Assembly: GCF_016526145.1 (NCBI RefSeq)
Contig: NZ_JADDUE010000010.1
Span: 186,001 to 250,000 of the forward strand
Reading direction: 5' to 3'
DNA length: 64,000 nt
From: Saccharopolyspora galaxeae
GTDB taxonomy: Bacteria; Actinomycetota; Actinomycetes; Mycobacteriales; Pseudonocardiaceae
In this document: piece after piece, positions 59,770 to 64,000 of the stretch
How positions within the stretch are numbered: position 1 is the first letter of the stretch
Layout of the letters: every line of letters begins with the position of its first letter
Translations under genes and position numbers: made by a program
The notes under the pieces: model-generated
Database searches by the model: none
What the model saw: only the letters and a program-made list of their open reading frames with translations
What the model was told of the DNA's origin: nothing

Positions 59770-61593
59770 GTGGTGTTCACTGTCGATGACCCGTTCGGCG
59801 GAAGGACCAGGTTGTTCACCACCAGACCGACCCTGCAAGGCACCCACGGCATGGCGGCCTCGACGCACTGGCTCGCCTCGGCCACCGCGATGGCGGTGCT
59901 GGAGGACGACGGCAACGCGTTCGACGCGGCGGTGGCCGCCGGTTTCGTGCTGCACGTGGTGGAACCGCACCTGAACGGTCCCGCGGGCGAGGTGCCGATC
60001 ATCTTCGCGCCCGCAGGTGGCGAGCCGGTCGTGCTGTGCGGGCAAGGACCCGCCCCGGCGGGAGCGACGATCGAGCACTACCGGGGCCTCGGGCTCGATC
60101 TGGTGCCCGGCACCGGACCGCTGGCATCGGCGGTGCCCGGCGCGTTCGACGCCTGGCTGCTGCTGTTGCGCGACCACGGCACCAAAGAGCTCGCCGAACT
60201 GCTGAAGTACGCCATCGGCTACGCGGCCGGCGGCTACCCGGCGGTGGCGCGGATCGGGCAGACCATCGAGGTCGTGCAGGAGCTGTTCGAGACCGAATGG
60301 CACTCGTCGGCGCAGCTGTACCTGCCGGACGGCAAGCCACCCGCGCCCGGTGCGCTGCTGCGCAACCCGGCGCTGGCCGAAACGTGGCGCCGAGTCCTCG
60401 CCGAAGCCACCGGCCCCTCCCGCGAAGCCCGCATCGACGCCGCCCGGCGCGTGTGGCGCGAAGGATTCATCGCCGAAGAACTCGCCGGCGCCGCCGCGCA
60501 GTCCACCATGGACAGTTCAGGCGAGCGGCACGCCGGAACGCTCACCGGCGAGGACATCGCCGCGTTCACCGCTTCCTACGAGCAGCCGGTGAGCTACCAG
60601 CGGGACGGCTGGACGGTGTGCAAAGCCGGTCTGTGGAGCCAGGGCCCGGTGCTGTTGCAGCAGCTCGCGCTGCTGCCGGACGAACTCGACCCGGCGAGCC
60701 CGGAGTACCTGCACACGCTGATCGAAGGCACCAAGCTCGCGATGGCCGACCGCGAAGCCTGGTACGGCGACCGCACCGAGGTCACCATCGCCGAACTGCT
60801 CGACCCCGGCTACAACGCGAAGCGGCGCGCCCTGATCGGCGAAGAAGCCTCCCGCGAGCTGCGCCCCGGGCACCCCGGCGGCCGCGCCCCGCAGCTGAGC
60901 GAGCACGCGCACCGGGTCCGCTCCGGCCCGCTGGAGCTGACCGCCCCGGCCGGATCCGGTGAGCCCACCGTCGCGCGCACCGGCGAGACCCGCGGCGACA
61001 CCTGCCACGTGGACGTCGTCGACCGCTGGGGCAACATGATCGCCGCGACGCCCAGCGGCGGCTGGCTGCACTCCAACCCGGTGATCCCCGCGCTGGGCTT
61101 CCCGCTCGGGACCCGGCTGCAGATGGCCTGGCTGGATCCGGGCCTGCCGAACTCGCTGAGTCCCGGAAAGCGGCCGCGCACGACGCTGTCCCCGTCGCTG
61201 GCGCTGCGCGGCGGCGAGCCGGTGCTGGCGTTCGGCACGCCCGGCGGCGACCAGCAGGACCAGTGGAGCACGCACTTCTTCCTCGCGGTCACCCAGCGCG
61301 ATCGGGTGCGCGGCGGCTACGACCTGCAGGGCGCCATCGATGCGCCGAACTGGCACACCGAGAGCTTCCCCGGCTCGTTCTACCCGCGTGCGATGAAAGC
61401 GGGCGCGGTCACCGTCGAGTCCCGCATCGGCTCCTCGACGATCGACGAGCTGCGCCGCCGCGGGCACGACGTGACGGTGGGGGAGCCCTGGTCGGAAGGC
61501 AGGCTCAGCGCCGTGGCCCGCGATCCGGAGACCGGGTTGCTCTCCGCCGCGGCGAACCCGCGCGGGATGCAGGGGTACGCCGCCGGGCGGTGA
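59770..61593 (+). CDS. Gamma-glutamyltransferase family protein
   Basis: A 607-residue Ntn-hydrolase of the gamma-glutamyltransferase family. The large-subunit part has GTHGMAASTHWLASATAMAV, DDGNAFDAAVAAGF and GPAGEVPIIF. The self-cleavage site is GDTCHVDVVDRWGNMIAATP with Thr411 as nucleophile; the following residue is Cys instead of the usual second Thr. Late blocks are SPGKRPRTTLSPSLAL and FGTPGGDQQDQW. No signal peptide is seen, so it is probably cytoplasmic, unlike secreted GGT. It might hydrolyse a gamma-glutamyl or other amide. The GTG at 59770 is uncertain, since no strong ribosome site is present. Confidence 0.85.
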   Translation: MVFTVDDPFGGRTRLFTTRPTLQGTHGMAASTHWLASATAMAVLEDDGNAFDAAVAAGFVLHVVEPHLNGPAGEVPIIFAPAGGEPVVLCGQGPAPAGATIEHYRGLGLDLVPGTGPLASAVPGAFDAWLLLLRDHGTKELAELLKYAIGYAAGGYPAVARIGQTIEVVQELFETEWHSSAQLYLPDGKPPAPGALLRNPALAETWRRVLAEATGPSREARIDAARRVWREGFIAEELAGAAAQSTMDSSGERHAGTLTGEDIAAFTASYEQPVSYQRDGWTVCKAGLWSQGPVLLQQLALLPDELDPASPEYLHTLIEGTKLAMADREAWYGDRTEVTIAELLDPGYNAKRRALIGEEASRELRPGHPGGRAPQLSEHAHRVRSGPLELTAPAGSGEPTVARTGETRGDTCHVDVVDRWGNMIAATPSGGWLHSNPVIPALGFPLGTRLQMAWLDPGLPNSLSPGKRPRTTLSPSLALRGGEPVLAFGTPGGDQQDQWSTHFFLAVTQRDRVRGGYDLQGAIDAPNWHTESFPGSFYPRAMKAGAVTVESRIGSSTIDELRRRGHDVTVGEPWSEGRLSAVARDPETGLLSAAANPRGMQGYAAGR

Positions 61594-61791
61594 CGGGCGG
61601 TGCACGGCGGCGGCGGCATTGATCCGATCCGCCGAACCGGAACCGCAGGATGTCCGGATTTATATTCCGGAATTGCTCGCCGAGCGTGGCCGATCAATCG
61701 CGGAATCGCGCTGTGGCAAACCGTCGCGTTGACGACCGTTGTAACCGATGTCACAGTGGGAAAATCGTCTTCCGCGCGTGAGGTGAGGCCA

Positions 61792-62607
61792 ATGCAGGCA
61801 GCATCCGCCCCCAGCAGCGTCCGCTTGTTGAAAACCGGTGTCATGGAGTGCGACCACACCTGGTTGCTGCTCAAGCCCGGCGAAACGATCACGAACCGCT
61901 CGAACACCGCCAAGCCCGCGCCGTGGGGCACCTGCCCGACGCACGCGGTGCTGGTCGAACACCCCGAGGGCCGGGTCCTGTGGGACACCGGCGTGCCGCA
62001 GGACTGGGAGTCCCGGTGGGCGCCCACCGGGCTGCAGGAATTCTTCCCGGTGCAGGCCGGAACCACTTATCTCACCGATTCGCTGGCCGCGTTGGAACTG
62101 ACTCCCGAAGACATCGACGTGCTGGTGCTCTCGCACCTGCACTTCGATCACGCGGCGAATGCGAAATTGTTCGACAACGGCCGCACGAAAATCGTGGTGA
62201 ACCGCAAGGAGCACGAAGGCGCGTTCGGATTCGACGGACCGTTCAAAGGCGCGCACCTGAAAGTCGATTACGCCGACATCGACTACACGCTGGTCGACGG
62301 CGACAGCGAGATCCTGCCCGGCGTCAACGTCATCGACACCCCCGGGCACACCTGGGGCACCATGTCGCTGCAGGTGGACCTGCCCGAGTCCGGCACCAAG
62401 CTGTTCACCTCCGACGCGGTGTACCTCTCGGAGAGCTGGGGCCCGCCGCCGATCGGCGCCGCCATCGTCTGGGACAGCGTGCGCTGGCTGGAATCGGTGG
62501 AGAAGCTGCGCGGCATCGCCGAGCGGACCGGCGCCGAAGTCATCTTCGGCCACGACGCCGCACAGGCCGAGAAATTGACGTTCGCGCCCGACGGCGAATA
62601 CCGCTAG
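61792..62607 (+). CDS. Metallo-beta-lactamase fold lactonase (AttM/AiiA-like)
   Basis: A 271-residue metallo-hydrolase. The motif [11 protein letters not shown] is the HxHxDH zinc site; further ligands are in [12 protein letters not shown] (His), [11 protein letters not shown] (Asp) and VIFGHDAAQ (His), so the dinuclear site is complete. The block [19 protein letters not shown] is typical of N-acyl-homoserine lactonase-like proteins. With a hydroxyacid transhydrogenase behind it, it may instead open a metabolic lactone. GTGAGG lies just before the ATG. It starts 198 bases after the previous gene, probably a new operon. Confidence 0.85.
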   Translation: MQAASAPSSVRLLKTGVMECDHTWLLLKPGETITNRSNTAKPAPWGTCPTHAVLVEHPEGRVLWDTGVPQDWESRWAPTGLQEFFPVQAGTTYLTDSLAALELTPEDIDVLVLSHLHFDHAANAKLFDNGRTKIVVNRKEHEGAFGFDGPFKGAHLKVDYADIDYTLVDGDSEILPGVNVIDTPGHTWGTMSLQVDLPESGTKLFTSDAVYLSESWGPPPIGAAIVWDSVRWLESVEKLRGIAERTGAEVIFGHDAAQAEKLTFAPDGEYR

Positions 62608-62615
62608 GAGCCGGA

Positions 62616-63893
62616 ATGACCGAGTACCTGCACGAATCGGTGTTCACCTGGGGCGCGACCCCGCTGAAGTTCGGCGCGGGCGCGGCCGACGAGATCGGCT
62701 GGGACCTCGCGCAGCTCGGCGCGGAACGGGTGCTGGTGGTCACCGATCCGGCGATCGCCGCGTCCGGGGTGGCGCAGCGGGTGGTCGACGCGGCCAAGTC
62801 CGCGGGCCTGGTGGTCGACCTCTACGACCAGGTGCACGTGGAGCCGACCGATCGCAGCGTGCGCGCGGCCGTCGAGTACGCCTCGCAGTCCACATGGGAC
62901 GCTTTCGTCGGGGTCGGGGGCGGCTCGTCGATCGACACCGCGAAAGCGATCAACCTGCTCACGACCTACCCGGCTGATCTCTACGACTACGTCAACGCCC
63001 CGATCGGCGGTGGCAAGGCACCGGACGGGCCGCTGAAGCCGCTGCTGGCGGTGCCGACCTCGGCGGGCACCGGCTCGGAAACGACGCCGGTGTGCATCAT
63101 GGATCTGCTCGAGCACAAGGTGAAGTCGGGCATCAGCCATCCCCGGCTGCGCCCGACCACCGCGGTGATCGACCCGCTGCTGACGCTGTCGATGCCGCCG
63201 GAGGTCACCGCGGCCAGCGGGATGGACGTGCTCTGCCACGCGCTGGAGTCCTACACCGCGAAGCCGTTCCACAGCTTCCCGCGGCACAGCGCGGATACGC
63301 GGGTGGCCTACTGCGGCTCGAACCCGATCTCCGATGCCTGGGCCGAGCACGCGATGCGGCTGCTCGCGCGCTCGTTCCGGAAAGCCGTGCTCAACGGCGG
63401 CGACCTGGAAGCGCGCACGGACATGATGCTGGCCGCCACGTTCGCGGGGATGGGATTCGGCAACGCGGGCGTGCACATCCCGCACGCCTGCGCTTACCCG
63501 ATCGCCGGGCAGGTGCAGGAGTACCGGCCTGCCAACTACCCGCAGGACGAAGCGCTGGTGCCGCACGGCGAGTCGGTGTCGCTGACCGCGCCCGCGGCGT
63601 TGCGCTACACCTTCCCGGCCGATCCGCAGCGGCACCTGCACGCCGCGGAAATGCTCGCACCGGCCGAGATTCCGGACGTTCCGCCGCGCGATCGACTGCC
63701 CGCGGTGCTGTCCGAGCTGATGCGCGACATCGGCACGCCGAACGGGATCGGCGCGGTCGGGTTCGGCGAATCCGACATCCCCGAGCTGGTCGCGGGCACG
63801 GTCAAGCAGCAGCGGCTGCTGGCCACCGCGCCGCGCGGTGTCGGCGAGGACGATCTCGCGGCGATCTTCCGCGACTCGATCCGGAACTGGTGA
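62616..63893 (+). CDS. Iron-containing alcohol dehydrogenase, hydroxyacid-oxoacid transhydrogenase type
   Basis: A 425-residue group III dehydrogenase close to hydroxyacid-oxoacid transhydrogenase (HOT/ADHFE1). It has FGAGAADEIGWDLAQLG, FVGVGGGSSIDTAKAINLL (nucleotide site), VPTSAGTGSETTPVCIM and the metal histidines in GMDVLCHALESYTA and NAGVHIPHACAYPIAG. HOT oxidises 4-hydroxybutyrate (or L-3-hydroxybutyrate) while reducing 2-oxoglutarate, without free NAD. TAGGAG ends at 62610, five bases before the ATG, so it is coupled to the lactonase gene. A gamma-butyrolactone to 4-hydroxybutyrate to succinate semialdehyde route is an attractive inference. Confidence 0.88.
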   Translation: MTEYLHESVFTWGATPLKFGAGAADEIGWDLAQLGAERVLVVTDPAIAASGVAQRVVDAAKSAGLVVDLYDQVHVEPTDRSVRAAVEYASQSTWDAFVGVGGGSSIDTAKAINLLTTYPADLYDYVNAPIGGGKAPDGPLKPLLAVPTSAGTGSETTPVCIMDLLEHKVKSGISHPRLRPTTAVIDPLLTLSMPPEVTAASGMDVLCHALESYTAKPFHSFPRHSADTRVAYCGSNPISDAWAEHAMRLLARSFRKAVLNGGDLEARTDMMLAATFAGMGFGNAGVHIPHACAYPIAGQVQEYRPANYPQDEALVPHGESVSLTAPAALRYTFPADPQRHLHAAEMLAPAEIPDVPPRDRLPAVLSELMRDIGTPNGIGAVGFGESDIPELVAGTVKQQRLLATAPRGVGEDDLAAIFRDSIRNW

Positions 63894-63898
63894 GCCCG

Positions 63899-64000
63899 AT
63901 GCCGATCTACGACTACGCCTGCGAGTGCGGGCACCGGTTCGAGGCCCTGGTGCACGGGTCCGAACCGCGCTGCGATCGCTGCGGCTCGCAGCCGGATCGG
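63899..64000 (+). CDS. FmdB-type zinc ribbon protein, N-terminal fragment
   Basis: The first 34 codons are visible before the window ends. MPIYDYACECGHRFEALV followed by CDRCGSQPDR is the standard opening of FmdB family proteins, with two CxC/CxxC pairs forming a zinc ribbon. These small putative regulators are widespread, with unclear function. The ATG lies five bases after the transhydrogenase stop, suggesting one operon. Confidence 0.85.
   Translation, partial: MPIYDYACECGHRFEALVHGSEPRCDRCGSQPDR

Noticed and set aside
57165-60002. A 945-codon minus-strand open frame across the dehydrogenase and Nramp-like genes
   Set aside because: It spans two well-recognised plus-strand genes and a palindromic element and consists of low-complexity Arg/Asp/His strings, a GC-bias shadow.

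Overview
The window is GC-rich actinobacterial chromosome. Gene content (bifunctional LysX, an actinobacterial ferulate cassette, many GTG starts and ATGA/GTGA overlaps) points to a Pseudonocardiales organism such as Saccharopolyspora or Amycolatopsis; the genus is an inference. No rRNA or tRNA genes and no insertion sequences were seen.

Layout. 1-5.0 kb: tail of an Imm1-type immunity gene, a large lysX (lysyl-tRNA synthetase fused to a lysyl-phosphatidylglycerol synthase) and a DUF6461-like protein. 5.0-12.0 kb: a carboxylic-acid catabolic cluster (FAS1-like hydratase, MFS importer, MmgE/PrpD protein, CaiB CoA-transferase, acyl-CoA dehydrogenase, GntR regulator). 12.0-15.7 kb: cutA, a MarR regulator, and the ferulate cassette fcs + hydroxycinnamoyl-CoA hydratase-lyase. 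15.9-21.0 kb: a LacI-controlled sugar oxidation operon (sodium symporter, small membrane protein, zinc dehydrogenase, SMP-30 lactonase).

21.0-37.8 kb is a defence island. It holds three CRISPR arrays (19, 10 and 6 clear repeats plus decayed end repeats) that share one leader design. A six-gene type III-D operon encodes a TIGR03986 Cas7, an HD-less Cas10 with an intact GGDD cyclase motif, a small Cas7, Csx10, a double Cas7 and a Csx19-like protein. Divergent to it are a two-TM SAVED-domain protein (probable cyclic-oligonucleotide effector) and a Csb2-type Cas6. Between array 2 and the adaptation genes lie an HNH-SF2 helicase fusion and a DUF5343 protein. The adaptation genes are cas2 and a cas4-cas1 fusion. 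The likely logic is: Cas4-1/Cas2 insert spacers behind the shared leader, Csb2-like Cas6 cuts the hairpin repeats, the III-D complex senses target RNA, and Cas10 makes cyclic oligoadenylate that activates the membrane SAVED protein. The helicase/DUF5343 pair has no assigned role.

37.9-43.9 kb: DeoR regulator with a polyol-type MFS permease, a DUF4442 thioesterase-like protein, and a btuFCD vitamin B12 importer preceded by a cobalamin riboswitch. 44.0-46.5 kb: acyl-CoA thioesterase, a TipA-like MerR regulator with a 19-bp-spacer promoter, and a DeoR regulator. 46.7-64 kb: a sugar-acid utilisation region: PdxA2 and DUF1537 kinase (four-carbon acid sugar pair), divergent from a Dpp-type ABC transporter operon that continues into an aldo/keto reductase, HpcH aldolase, sialidase-like protein and 2-hydroxyacid dehydrogenase. 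Then come an Nramp-like carrier without the DPGN motif, a gamma-glutamyltransferase-like protein, a lactonase-type metallo-hydrolase, a hydroxyacid-oxoacid transhydrogenase and the start of an FmdB protein. A 51-bp palindromic element occurs three times in intergenic DNA (7.4, 12.9 and 58.2 kb).
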